Positions 38,951 to 50,276 of a stretch of DNA of 64,000 bases are shown here, in pieces (within the stretch, counting starts at the first letter, position 1; the number at the start of each line of letters is the position of its first letter). The DNA comes from Batillaria attramentaria. Taxonomy: Eukaryota; Mollusca; Gastropoda; Batillariidae. Made by a program: the position numbers and the translations under genes. The notes beneath the pieces are model-generated. The model saw nothing but the letters and a program-made list of their open reading frames with translations. It did no database searches and had not been told where the DNA came from. The stretch covers positions 2,028,501 to 2,092,500 of the forward strand of contig JACVVK020000017.1 of the NCBI GenBank assembly GCA_018292915.2, read 5' to 3'.

Positions 38951-39699
38951 GCTTTTTTGAAAGTTCAAGAAAATCATGTTTAGGTTTAACTTTTTTTTCA
39001 GAAACAACCGTAAAATAAAACACCAAACGTGGCACAAGGATAATGATAGGAATGTCTTTCAAATGATCTCTTCTTAAGATGGAGGTCACAAATCGGCATT
39101 AATATTCGCCCTGTTTGGAGGCCACTTCGCGATCATTGCCTTAATTGGACGCACATTCGTCATTGTTACCCTATTTGGACGCACACTGTGTTCGAAGCTC
39201 CGCCCCCTCCAACGCCCTTTCCCTCCTCCACCCTCCCCCCCCCCCCCCCCTTCAACCACCTCCCCGCCTCCCTTTGTGGTGGTGTCACACATTTTACAAC
39301 AATGATTTGATGATCAGATGTCTGAGAGAGTGATTGTTTCTGTCCTCCTTAGCCTGTACCCCCTTGGGCCGAACTCCATCACTCAAGCAGTGAAGACGAC
39401 GTCAAAAACAAACCGAAAATGGAAAGAATTGTTATATATGCCGTCTCTTTATCTCGCCTCTGTGTCACTCTTTGTGTGTTTGTCCTTTAAGGCGGAGGGA
39501 AAAATTAACTGGCGTCGGGTAAATTTGGCACAACTGACATTTTTAGCTGGACTGGGCTCCGAATGCCCTCAAGTTCACCTGATTGTGGAGATCGGTACAG
39601 CAAGTTTGACACTGTATCCGTTGGAGAATGGTGCAGCCCACTAACCACAGCACACCCCCTCCCCTTTCTTACGTACCCTACCCCTCCCACCCTCCCAAA

Positions 39700-39830
39700 C
39701 TTTGCTGCTAGAGAGTGCAACGCGCCTAACTGCTTCACCGGCTACAAAGATTCCCGGCGGCTCAGGATCCGAAGTCGCCGGACCACCTTAACCACTAGAC
39801 CAAATCCCCACAAAGGACAATGGGGAGAAT
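39700..39830 (-). mobile_element. tRNA-like SINE head (family D-like)
   Basis: On the minus strand it contains TGGTCTAGTGGTTAAGGTGG (A-box region) and GGATCCTGAGCCGCCGGGAA. The A-box part matches the head of the 60325-60745 copy. The body is not preserved. Confidence 0.55.
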
Positions 39831-40009
39831 GATGACTGCGAGATGCAGTGGAGTTCGTATAAGGGCTTTTCCGAGCGGAGACATAGGCGGTCCTTTAAAT
39901 TTAAGTGATCTGAACTGACACGTACAGCGTCCCTACAGAGGTCTTCCGTGGGCGTAGGAAATATGGATTTTGCTGAATTTTACGAAACCACGGGGGTAGT
40001 TGCATTGAC

Positions 40010-40200
40010 GACGAAGTCGTCGATGACGAAGACGAGGACGACGACAACAACAACAACGACGACGACAACAAGGACGGAGACATCCATAACGACAACGACG
40101 ACGGCAACAACGACGGCAACAACGACGACGACAACGACAACAACGACGGAGACATACATAACGACAACGACAACGGCAACAACGACGACGACACAGTTGA
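40010..40200. repeat. (GAC)n/(AAC)n trinucleotide array
   Basis: Interspersed GAC, AAC and GGC triplets in two longer sub-units, each containing GGAGACAT(C/A)CATAACGAC. Confidence 0.9.
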
Positions 40201-40639
40201 TGATGATCTTAAGACGATTGCGGCGGAAAACAACGACCGACATTCCATTGTATGTAAATCTGGTGGGCAGTGACCAGACAGGAAACTGACGAGCAGACAT
40301 GCAACATGTAAGTCATCCCTTGTTGTATGCTTTGTATAAGCTGTGGTTTTCGCAGACCGCGTGGGTCATTAACACGACCATCGTCCGCGTCTGGCTTTTT
40401 TTTTTTCTTTTTTTTTTCTTTTGTCGACTACTCAGGTGTAGGCGTGCGTGGTCGACACAGACCCTTGTTGCGAAAAACATCCGCTACCTAGCAAGAAGCT
40501 GGGAGGAGGGAGGGGAGGGGGGTGGGGTGGAGGGGGGCCCGAGAGGGAGGGGGGCCCGGGGAGTTTGTGAAAGGGGATAATGCTACCATTTTTATGCTCA
40601 CAGATCCAAGCTCATGGCGCCGCAGGGCTGGAAGGCGAA

Positions 40640-41010
40640 GCGGTGAAAGCCTGTTCTGAGCTGTTTTCGGTGGTTGTATCTATCATCACACCACTTTGAC
40701 ACCTGCACAGTGTCAGCGTCTGTAATATGCTGGCACTGAGCCAACAGAAGCGTACTCGATGACGCGGCAACCACACTGAGTACTCCAGCAGCGCAACAAC
40801 AGTCGTAGAATTTGAAAGTTGTCGGACCGCTCGCGCAAAGTGTAAACAGTAGTGTATCGCATTAAGAGCTGTACTAATCATCAAGATTAGCTGTACTAAT
40901 CATCGTGTATTCCGAGCGTACACGTATGCGCACTCGCGAGCGAAACCGTTCCAAAGCGTAAACTGGCATAGCAAAGATGGCATTAGCCCATGTTAACTGT
41001 TAGCGGAAAC
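40640..41010 (-). mobile_element. family E dispersed repeat (copy 3)
   Basis: Reverse-oriented copy with the family landmarks. A 35-bp piece of family D (GGCGCCGCAGGGCTGGA...) lies directly to its left, at 40614-40650. Confidence 0.7.
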
Positions 41011-41024
41011 GCTTACACGCCTAG

Positions 41025-41140
41025 ACCCCTTTATCATTAGCTTGATTTACGTCCTATGGCTTTTAGCCCTTAAGGACAAGTTGTTCCTGGCATGTGTCTT
41101 TGGCTGTTTGGCTGGGCGAGTGTCTTTAGGGTGTGTGAGG
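41025..41140 (+). repeat. short dispersed repeat N (copy 1)
   Basis: It contains TTACGTCCTATGGCTTTTAG, then CCCTTAAGGACAAGT and a GTGTCTTTGGCTG segment. The same sequence is reversed at 62060-62165, and its first part lies at 56003-56044. Confidence 0.65.
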
Positions 41141-41349
41141 GCTGTTTTGCTTTGCTAGGCAACGTCAGAGCATCTCTGCTTGGGTCTCAGATGCCTGGTC
41201 TGAGTTGTTTTTCAGTGCCTCGGTCTGTTCTGTTATCCGTGCTTTTGCCTTTGGATTCATAGACGAAGTTCCTGTTTATATAGAACGATGGCCATTGCTC
41301 CCAGCTAGTGAGCCTACTTAGCCAACTTGGAAGTCTTGGAAAGTTTCCA

Positions 41350-41524
41350 GGAGCCGGGATAGTCGAATGGTAGAGCATTGGACTCTCAAAGCTCGGGTCG
41401 TGAGTTCGAATCCTGGCTGGGGCCAAATATTTGTGCTGGCCTTTTTGTCGTTGCCCCGTCTTTGATATCACCCCTACGTGGTGGAAAAGGACGTTAAACT
41501 CCCGAACACCCACCCACCCCACCG
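41350..41524 (+). mobile_element. family A tRNA-derived SINE, inserted in a LINE
   Basis: A 175-bp copy with A box, B box (GTTCGAATCCTGG) and the CACCCACCCACCCC tail. A perfect 14-bp target duplication TTGGAAAGTTTCCA lies at 41336-41349 and 41525-41538 and belongs to the reverse-transcriptase frame on the right. Confidence 0.95.
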
Positions 41525-41525
41525 T

Positions 41526-42990
41526 TGGAAAGTTTCCACCATTGTACTGTTGCCGAAAAAATCTGGTGCTCATTTACTCAATGACTTCAGGCCTCTGGCA
41601 CTCACCTCTCTGCTGGCTAAGTGTATGGAAAGGGTTGTCAGCAAGCGTATGATGACTTCAGTGTTGGGTCATTTAGATCCTTTGCAATTCGCTTACAAGG
41701 CACGTTGAGAAACAGAAGATGCAACCATTACTCTAGTCAGTACCACAGCACAGCACTTGCAACAATCCAATGCTTCTGCAAGGGTTTTGTTTATAGATTT
41801 TAGCTCGGCATTTAATACCTTGCAAACTCGTATTCTGTTACAAAGGTTGATTGACTTCTCTGTGAATGGTGGTTTTATTCGCTGGGTGCGCGATTTTCTG
41901 AGTGACCGTCCTTAGAGGGTCTTTATGGATGGCACTTGGTCTCAGGAAATCATTTTAAATACTGGTGCACCTCAGGGTTGTGTTTTATCCCCATTACTGT
42001 TTTCCATTTATACTGATGAATTGAAAGTTCAGAATACAGTTGTAAGTCTGTACAAGTATGCAGACGATATGGCATTAGTTGGTCTTCTGCTGAAAGAACA
42101 AACAGTGTATGAGCAGATGTATTTTGATCATGTTCGTACAAGATTGGTGCACCTCAAGCTCACTTCAAATTAGTGCGGGTAAGACAAAGAACTGGTTTTG
42201 GACGTCTCGAAAGGTTCAGCAGATACTTTCCAGCCAATTGTCGTCAATGGTGAACCTGTAGACGTTGTCGATTGTTTTAAATACCTCGGCACATACATAG
42301 ACAACAAGCTGACTTTCCAGCAAAACACTGACTCTATTTTCAAGAAAGCGATGCAGCGCCGCTTCCTTCTTAGGAAGCTGCGTAGTTTTGGCGTTAGTGA
42401 GGGTGTGCTGGAAAAAGTTTACAAGAGTCTCAATCAAAGTTTGCTTTCCTTCAACATCACAGTGTGGTTTGGCAACCTCAGTGTCAAAAACAGGAACAAG
42501 CGTGCTAGAGTTGTCAGTCTTGCCGGTAAGATCACTGGCAGACCCCAGAACCAGCTTGGGGAAGTCTACAACATGTCGGGTCATAGAAAAGCTCTTGCCA
42601 TCATCAGTAGCTGATGCTTCACATCCATTGCACCGTCATTTCGAAAGATTGCCTAGTGGTAGGCGTTTTACAGTTCCTGTGTGCCATAAAAACCTGTTTA
42701 AAAAAGTCGTTCCTACCCTGTGCAATAAGTGCGTTGAATTCGTGATGCTTAATTCGTACGTCATTCCTTTGACGAGCTGTCTTTTACAAATGTTTTAGTC
42801 ATATAATCTGGTGTTGCTATTGTTATTACTGGAGTTTTTATGTAGTCTGTTAACTCTGGTGCTGCTGCAGCTGGAGGCATGAGAGTATAAGCCAAACTCC
42901 TTGTGTGATTTCATGATCTCCTTTACGTGTCGGTGAAGCCGACGACAAATGTCCTGTTTTAAGGACAATAAAGTTATCTGTATCTGTACT
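41526..42990 (+). pseudogene. non-LTR retrotransposon reverse transcriptase, degenerate
   Basis: Reading frames in order show RT motifs: PKKSGAHLLNDFRPLALTS, then FIDFSSAFNTL, GAPQGCVLSPLLF, the catalytic YADDMALVG, GKTKELVLD, YLGTYIDNKL, and the C-terminal HPLHRHFERLPSGRRF. The frame is broken by in-frame stops at 41706-41708 (expected Arg) and 41912-41914 (expected Gln), both C-to-T type changes, and by frameshifts near 42160-42190 and 42610. The 3' end is ACAATAAAGTTATCTGTATC. The clade (jockey/CR1-like) is not settled. The 5' part is missing. Confidence 0.88.
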
Positions 42991-43190
42991 TAGGGAACCA
43001 TGCACATAAGACAGGATTTTGACAGCTTGACTATAGTACATCGTGGTAGGTTTAGAGTACCAAGAGCAAGAACTACCAGATATGCAAAGTAGTTTGTGTC
43101 CATGGGCCGTGGTCACGACGCGTTCGTAACTTTTCCGCCACCGATTTACGCACGCGAGGGTCCGTAACTTACGATTTGTGATAAAATTGG

Positions 43191-43466
43191 GTGGTCATGA
43201 CGTTTGCGCAGAGTTACGGCCGCTCGGAAACCCTTGCGTATTGTACACCACCTAGGAGGGTGTCGGAAAGGTGCCGTAGCCTTTGCGTAAATCTGAAAAA
43301 TGGCGGCCCGCTTGATTTACCTGAACTGCAAATGAGAAGAGCACTGCGACGGGAAAGGGTGTTCCGCGATCGTACTAACCCTTTTAACTTGTACGACGAT
43401 GTGGACATGCTTCAAGGGTTTAGATTTAGGAGGAGAGACCTGCAGGAATTGTGCGATCTGCTGTAG
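43191..43466 (+). pseudogene. Harbinger transposase N-terminal remnant
   Basis: About 90 codons ending in TAG. The segment RRERVFRDRTNPFNLYDDVD followed by FRFRRRDLQELCDLL is the usual region before the DDE nuclease in HARBI1-like transposases. The catalytic domain is absent, so the copy cannot mobilise itself. Confidence 0.8.
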
Positions 43467-43754
43467 GACGACTTGAGTGTCACAGTAGAGGGGGTGCGTT
43501 CAGTTCACTACGCACCCTGCCATGCAAAGGCCTGTATGGCCGGCTGTCCACACATCGTGGGTTGATTTGTTTCCTTTTTGTGGGTTAACATTTGTTGTGT
43601 GTGTTTCGGACTAGTTCAGTGCTGAACGCACTCGGTCAGTCCTCACTGATCAGCCACCACCGTTTTGATCGTATGCCTGTCAATGCAGGTCTCATCAGTT
43701 CATTGTGTTGTGGACCCGAAATGTGCGGGTTCCGAATTCAGAGTTATGGTCGAG

Positions 43755-44072
43755 TCATGTTTCTCTGCCGTAGCAAGTCAGGTTAAATGCGTGGCATGTA
43801 TGTGGAGAGTTTTGTTGATGTTGTTGTTATCCTCTCCTCTTTCGTTTTCCGTTGTTCTTTGATTGAGGTTCATTCCGTTGGTTTTCTTGCCAGTGAGCCT
43901 GCTACATACGGTTTGTACGTGCAGTAAATGCTTCTACTGGTTGTAGTCCGTCCAATGTTGAGATAGAGACTGCTAGGAAGCGGTCTATATGCGACCTGCA
44001 TGCTCTCCTGATCACACTCTCCACATACATGCCACGCATTTAACCTGACGCTACGGCAGATAAACATGACGA
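43755..44072. repeat. internal inverted repeat, ~56-bp arms
   Basis: The arm at 43755-43813 and the complementary arm at 44018-44072 match at all but about three positions (core GTCAGGTTAAATGCGTGGCA). The loop is about 205 bp. Confidence 0.85.
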
Positions 44073-44559
44073 TCAAAAATTCTGTAGTGAACGCGTACTG
44101 ACCCCCCCCCCCCCCCCCCCCCCCTACTCTTTCACGCTTCACGCTGGAAGGAGAATTTGTGCAGGCCACGTGATGGTGTTTTCCGTGGGAATCCCAGGGG
44201 TCCCACACCTATCTAAAAATAACCCGTACGTGACACCGTTTCCAGTAAGTGCGCGTCGTGACCGGCCAACTAGCGGAAGAGATAGTTTTCACGTAGCCAC
44301 GTACGAACTTACGATCCGCAACCCATTTGCGCAAAGAAATTTGCGTTCGCGTCGTGACCACGGCCCCATGGCTATTAGAGCTGCCAACTCCAACGCGCGC
44401 GAGAGGGAGAGAGGGGTGTGTGGGGCGATTGAGGAGAGAGAAAGAGCAGAGCGAGTAAATGTGCAGAGTGAATGCCGGAATGAGTGTATCAATGAGTGTT
44501 TAATGTGATAGTAAACGGCTATATGTTTCTGATTGTGTGTTTTATTCTCGATCGTAAGT

Positions 44560-44740
44560 GGGGAGCCGGGGTGGCTGAATGGTAGAGCGTTGGACTTCTA
44601 ATGCTCGGGTCGTTAGTTCGTATCCCGGCTGGGGCCAAATAATGTGCTGGTTTTTTCATCGTTGCCCCGTCTTTCATATCACCCGTATGCGGTGCAAAAG
44701 GACGTTAAATCCCAAAACACCCACCCACCCACCCACCCTT
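44560..44740 (+). mobile_element. family A tRNA-derived SINE
   Basis: A 181-bp copy with head GGGGAGCCGGGGTGGCTGAA and a longer CCCA tail. Target duplication GATC(G/T)TAAGT at 44550-44559 and 44741-44750. Confidence 0.9.
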
Positions 44741-45065
44741 GATCTTAAGTAATTTTACTGATCAAGACTGTTTGTTTCACTCATTTTTTCTTATGCGTAT
44801 ATTTGTAGTCTTATTTATTAAAATGTTTATTGTGTGTTTACTAGTATGCGGGTCAGAAATGCAATTTCCCTTTTTGGGATCAACAAAGTATTCGGTATTC
44901 CGTATTCTGTACCTGTGTTCACATCACACCCAGCAAGATTGAGGTTGTCGACAGAGCTTTAGTGTGAACAACGTTTGACACAGGAAACAACAACAATAAC
45001 AACAACAACAACAACAACAACAAAACCCTAGACGCGCGCATGATTTTGAAGCTAGGGTGGAGGGA

Positions 45066-45067
<2 letters not shown>

Positions 45068-45134
<67 letters not shown>
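45068..45134. repeat. compound (TG)n(AG)n microsatellite
   Basis: About 42 bp of TG then about 26 bp of AG. A (CAA)n run lies 45 bp upstream. Confidence 0.94.
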
Positions 45135-45139
45135 AGTGA

Positions 45140-46480
45140 TTTAACCAATGGTGATTAATTTTCAATCAGCCGTTGCTACAACCAGGAACTAAATAGACTA
45201 CGCAAATCTAGACAGAGCGTGTGAGAAAGAACGAACGAACGAAACTTCTATTTTACAAGGATAAAAGATTAGGTGCGCAGACCTTTTTAGATCTTGTCCT
45301 TGCTAAACTACAAATAGTAAACTTATGCCAGTCAGTGTGTGTGTGTGTGTGTGTGCTGATATCCCGTAATTCCTATTTCGTATTCGAAGTCCCCATCAGG
45401 CCTTTCCGCGGGAAGGGGCGGGGGGGAGGATCGTTTACATGGTCAAAATAGCCCAGGTACTGTCATGAATTTCAAAATTGTACGCATACGTCAAGAAAAA
45501 TCAAACATTTCACATTTTCTCGGGGCAAACCCTGGTCAAATTAGGAACGCCTACTCAATGCTGGGCAGATTCTCTCCATTCACCTCTACATAAACAGCAA
45601 GGTCACTCAAGTACACGTTCCTACACGCCCCCCCCCTCCCTCCCCCATCGAATAAAGAAAACCCGGTTTCGAAAACAGCTAAGATGTTTTACGTATTTAT
45701 AAGATCGATCCACGCGTTCGACTTACTCAGCTCAGAGTTAACGATGATAAATTGTTTCCCAGCATTGCCTGACAGAAACAAAACTTTAAAGCAGTTCTCA
45801 GTTGGCGTAGGCAAAGCGCTTGGTTTTTTTTCTTCACCTGTTTGTGAGAAAAAGAGGTTCCAGCAAGTTCGAAGCCTGGCGGGCATAAACTTTAACGATT
45901 TTGGGGCTGAAAGAGGTAAAGAACACAGAAGGCAACAACAAAAAACACCACCATCACTTCTAGATAACAATATCAGCAGCACCATAAAAAGCAACAACCC
46001 CCCCGTTAAAGCATTTTTAAGCTCACAGATCTACCTAAGCTGATTGTGGCGACAAGAATATAGTCTCATTTAGATGTGAGCAAAATATGAGCCCTTTAAG
46101 GGCCTTTGTTTCTAAGATATGAGCCAAAATAGAAGTGTACCGGCTACAATGCGTTACAGTGTAATGCTTTGAGCCATAAATGGGCATTGGTATCACGTGA
46201 TACCTAATTACCCTACAACTGTAAGCACGTGCACGATGCGGGCTGGCATGGCATTCTGGTTCAGTCCCGCGTAGTCACAGGTCAGCGCCAGGCCCACGCG
46301 CATGCAGTCTTGCAGTCAATCTGACCTACTTACGGCGCTTGCCCCTCTTTTTGTACGGTAGCGGGCCTCTCGGAACACCCGTCAACAATTTTGCTAGCAG
46401 CGATTTTTTCTCGCCTAGCACGCGTGTGAAGTACTGGCACGGCTAACGTAGAAGCTAAACTAAACTGACGACATTGTTGA
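45140..46480. other. gene-free stretch
   Basis: No gene recognised. It includes the 16-bp palindrome GGTATCACGTGATACC at 46189-46204. The right end (46310-46480) is comparatively CpG-rich and leads into the ORF at 46483. Confidence 0.45.
46189..46204. promoter_or_regulatory. perfect 16-bp palindrome around an E-box
   Basis: GGTATCACGTGATACC contains TCACGTGA, a high-affinity type of site for bHLH-Zip factors (USF/TFE/MITF). No gene start can be tied to it, so a functional role is conjecture. Confidence 0.3.
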
Positions 46481-46482
46481 CA

Positions 46483-46801
46483 GGCACATCCGGGTGACCG
46501 TCTGAAGGGACGTCACCAGTTTGTGTGGAGCAGACGAACTCCTAATGGCCGCCGCTGTACTCGATACATGCGGGCAGGGAGTACAGTTCACAAGGGGGTC
46601 GATGGCAACAATACAAGTTTACCGAGCTCTAAGATAACCTTTGGGAAGACCACTGGAACAACAGCAGCGGCGCCTGTTCGAAACACTTTTTTTTTTTTGG
46701 ACACAGTGGGAGTTGACCAACCTGCAGGTAGAACCATTAAACTGGACACCATGGCGTCGATTTTGAAAGCTGTGTATGAACCACTACAAAACAGTCAATA
46801 A
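46483..46801 (+). CDS. unexplained ORF, possible terminal exon
   Basis: An open frame follows an acceptor-like TTGTTGACAG (46473-46482) and runs to TAA at 46799-46801, overlapping an AATAAA. The protein is basic at first (GRHQFVWSRRTPNGRRCTRY), then Thr/Gly-rich, with FFFLD encoded by a T-run. I recognise no family. No upstream exon was found, so it may be a retrocopy fragment or chance. Confidence 0.2.
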
Positions 46802-47159
46802 AAAAAAACCAAACGAACGACGACGACGACAACAATAACAACAACAACAAAACACAGGAAAAAAAACACGAACAAACGAACAACCAAACAACAACAACAA
46901 AAGCGTGGAAACCAAACCCCCTCACCCCCTCCTTCCACCCTCCCACCCATATCCACGAGCAACGTGGGATACCAGCGTGCTTCTCGGTCTTAGCTTGTGT
47001 GCAGAGAAGCCTACTTTTCTGGTCACATCACCACCTTCTCATTCAGATAGACTCAATGAAAAACTGAGGCCTTATTCTCAATCGAGAGAGAGAGAGAGAG
47101 AGAGAGTAAACAGACTCAGTAAACACATTCTAGAAGTGTGCTGCTAGACCTACTTTGGC

Positions 47160-47515
47160 TTCACCAGTGGCAAGTTTTAAACGGGTTATTCCCATGTTTA
47201 CTAAGCCGACTTCTGTTTTTGAACAGTTTCTCTTTTAAGTGCTCCTGTACGCTCGAATTACTCTATCGTGATGATCAGCAGAGTTCTTAATGCGATACAG
47301 TGTTGTTTTCCACTCTGCGCGAGTCGTCGAACATCGAAGTCCGCAACTGTTGGTACAGCACTCTCTGCTCAGTGTAGTGGCCACGTCAGTGGGCCCGCTT
47401 TTCTGGGCTCAGTGCCAGTATTTGAGATGCTGTCACTGTGCAGATGTCTAAGTCGCCGGTGTGATGCTAGACACTATGAAAACAGCTCCAAACGATTTGT
47501 GAGCATAACAATCGT
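47160..47515 (+). mobile_element. family E dispersed repeat (copy 4)
   Basis: Collinear with the other copies (AACGGGTTATTCCCATGTTT near the start, GAGATGCTGTCACTGTGCAG near the end), with a small insertion around 47365-47405. An (AC)n run (47524-47577) follows, as after copy 2. Confidence 0.68.
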
Positions 47516-47519
47516 AAAG

Positions 47520-47577
<58 letters not shown>

Positions 47578-48960
47578 AAATGGCCCCTCCCGGCCTTTTT
47601 ACGTCACTGGTATTTGCACGTCGTTTGGTACGTTGGGGAAACGTGCACAAGAAGTCCAAAATGGTTAAAATTTGCATTCTACTTAGCGCCTGCTCAGCCC
47701 CCCCCCCCCCCCCAATACATTCACACTTTCAAAAACGTGCACACAAAAGCACAGAAACAAAATGCTTTGATGCCTTCTCTAGCATTCTTGAACTCTTTAA
47801 CTACATGCGATCAGGCAGATCAACAGATCCGTTAAAAACTTCCCGCTGGCTGACATAAGCACAAGAGGCACAAGAGCCAAGGCATAAGCTTGTAACCAGT
47901 TCTATATGTGCTTTGTTGGAGAGCACTCTGTATGTACAGCGCTTCCCACCTTGAGCGGGCCATCGTTAGAAAGCCGAGCGACAAGATGTGTCTTCAACAT
48001 CGTTAAAAACGAACGGGGTTGTGGAGCCTAGAAAATTTTAGATCCAGCGCACAGCAGTCACCCAAGCAGGCTACTAGTAAGTGTCAAAATCTGACGTCAC
48101 TCAGACATTGCGGTCACGTGGTCTTGGAAATCCGAAAAAGCGATCCGCGATAGCGGAATGGTTCGTCTACTGCAAATAAATCTGCTACAAATTGCTGCGT
48201 ATTGTTTTACATTAAAAAAAAAAAAAAAATCCCGCAGTTTAAGAAATTCTCTGAATATTTCAGTGCTCTGTTTTCGGAAGGTGACAGGTACGTGCCCTTT
48301 CAAACTGTCCATCTGAGGCAACGCCCTTTCGAAAACAAACTGATCATGTTGGGAGGCCAACAGCACGCGTTGACCGGCCTTGCAAGCTTATGTATAAGCT
48401 TGATTTGCCTACATAGCTGGTCTTTTCGCCAGCTGCTCCTTTCTGAGTACCCGTCTGGTGAGAGTTTAGCCTTGAGCCAGTTACTGACTGATGAGATCTA
48501 GTGCTTTACAATCTACTCTTGCCCAAAGATGTTCTTCCACCGAGCACTTGACGCTGGCGTCACTGAGAAGAGCCAATTTTCCCGCCGTCAGCAGTTTTGG
48601 CTTTCCGTCTGACCGCTGTGATGATTTTTTTCTTTAAAAAAAAAAACATCTTTTGACGTCATGGCTCGTTTTTCCCTAACCGTGGTATACTTTAGCGAAC
48701 TGGGGCAGCTTCTGCTGAGTCTGAAAATAACGATTTTTTGAAAGTGTCATATTACCCGCTTCGCACCGAGCCTTTTTTGGGATGTAACTTACTTCTCGTC
48801 ACTGTAGACCTAAGGGAAGGAACTCGCGTCGGTCTGCAAGAGTTGTGCCCCTTTCTGATACATACGATCCCGTCATATCATATCACCAGCAGTATAAACA
48901 CATGAAAAGGAATCAAAAGAAGTTGGTAGCGGCTAGCGGGGCGAGATCTAGAGTGCTCTG
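47578..48960. other. gene-free stretch
   Basis: About 1.4 kb without a supported gene or mobile element. It contains a C-run at 47698-47714 and A-runs near 48213-48229 and 48638. Confidence 0.45.
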
Positions 48961-49340
48961 TAGGCCAGTGGGTTTATTTTATTTTATTTTATTTTATTTT
49001 ATTTTATTTTTCTGCTCCAATGGTATTCCTTTCAAGTCGTGGGCAGAATCCACGGAGGGCTCGGAAGCAGGCTGCAATAAGCGAGATGTATTCCCATGGG
49101 TCGTTTGACTCCCGGACAATTCTAGTCTCATGCTGCATTGACCCAGGGTACTTTCAGCCTCAAGCTGCGTTATTTTACCCGGGGCACTTTCAGCCGGAAG
49201 CTGCTTAGACGCGGGGCACTTCAGGCTTGGGGGTACATCCCGTGTGTGACACTGGGATTTAATTTTTTTTTTTTTACACATTACATTGAGGATGAGGGTG
49301 ATGGTAAAAAAAAAAACTGCTGTGGAGGTCCATGTGGTTT
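48961..49340 (-). mobile_element. family C SINE, 3' fragment, rearranged
   Basis: An (ATTTT)n run at 48976-49010 is followed by family C 3' sequence (GGCAGAATCCACGGAGGGCTC), an unrelated 150-bp stretch with GGGCACTTTCAGCC-like units repeated, and another piece of family C (GATGAGGGTGATGGTAA). Confidence 0.6.
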
Positions 49341-49495
49341 TTGACTGCGTCGTTTTAGTTGTTGTTGTTGCTGCTGTTGTTGTTGTTCGTCTTTTTTTCT
49401 CATAGCCGCTAAGACCCTCTCACTCTTTCTCCTTTCCTCCTATTTCGTGGACGGGACTGACATCAGAGCTGACGTATCCAACATGGACACCTGTC

Positions 49496-49581
49496 GCTGT
49501 TTTCGGGCGGTTGACATTTGTAACGGATACTCAATATGCCTATCGAGTATCCGTTACAAATGTCGACCACCTGAAAACAGC
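49496..49581 (+). ncRNA. 86-nt hairpin, miRNA-precursor-like
   Basis: The arms are 37 nt with a 12-nt loop. The loop-proximal 20 positions pair perfectly (core TTTGTAACGGATACTC), and the basal half has two G-U pairs and one C-A mismatch when read from the plus strand. A palindromic transposon remnant is the main alternative; no expression evidence exists here. Confidence 0.35.
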
Positions 49582-49898
49582 ATCTCAGATCTGATACTCT
49601 GACTTTATGGACCAAAATATTAAAGAAAAGTTTGTCCTTGGCAGACATATACGGAAAGTAATCTTGTTCGTACCGGGTACATATGACGCACAGGGTAAGA
49701 GAAGAGAAAACAACCAAAGGACAAAATAAAGGAGAAATGAAATGAAATAAAATGAAACACTAGTCGAAAGCTTATCATATGCCTGTGACATAGACCTTAT
49801 AAAACGTACAGAAGAGTGCAGTCGAACTCTGTGCGCACAAGGATGGGCTGCAGGCTGACAGTCTTCTTTCGGTTCTTGGAACAAAACGGCTCCCGACT

Positions 49899-50021
49899 AT
49901 TCATGTAGTTTGTCATTCTCAGGACCTACAGTATGGAACACCCTCCCGGTTCATGTTAAAAGCGCACCCTCTATCACTGCTTTTAAAGAGAGGCTGTTCA
50001 AATACTTCATGTCACAGTAAA
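49899..50021 (+). mobile_element. LINE C-terminal fragment
   Basis: The frame reads SLSFSGPTVWNTLPVHVKSA, then TAFKERLFKYFMSQ and stop, matching the C-terminal signature of the LINE fragments at 28970, 35450 and 52753. It is followed 165 bp later by a (TG)n array. Confidence 0.65.
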
Positions 50022-50184
50022 GCAGGAAGTCATGAATGTTATACCCTTGATTCACTTATAACAATGCCGTATTACGTTTCAGTAGGCCTAATCTCGTCTT
50101 GTCCGACTGTTTGCCTGCTGTTTAATTCTTCTCTTTTTGTGTTTGCTTATTATTGAATTTTTGTGTGAACTTTAAATCAACAGT

Positions 50185-50186
<2 letters not shown>

Positions 50187-50276
<90 letters not shown>

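Larger units (their letters stand above)
43104..44366 (+). mobile_element. PIF/Harbinger-like element with transposase remnant
   Basis: Its inverted ends are GGGCCGTGGTCACGACGCG (left) and the complement at the right, flanked by the 3-bp repeat CAT at 43101-43103 and 44367-44369. The interior keeps only the N-terminal part of a Harbinger-type transposase plus an unrelated inverted repeat (see separate entries) and a C-run at 44101-44124. Length about 1.26 kb, internally deleted. Confidence 0.85.
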
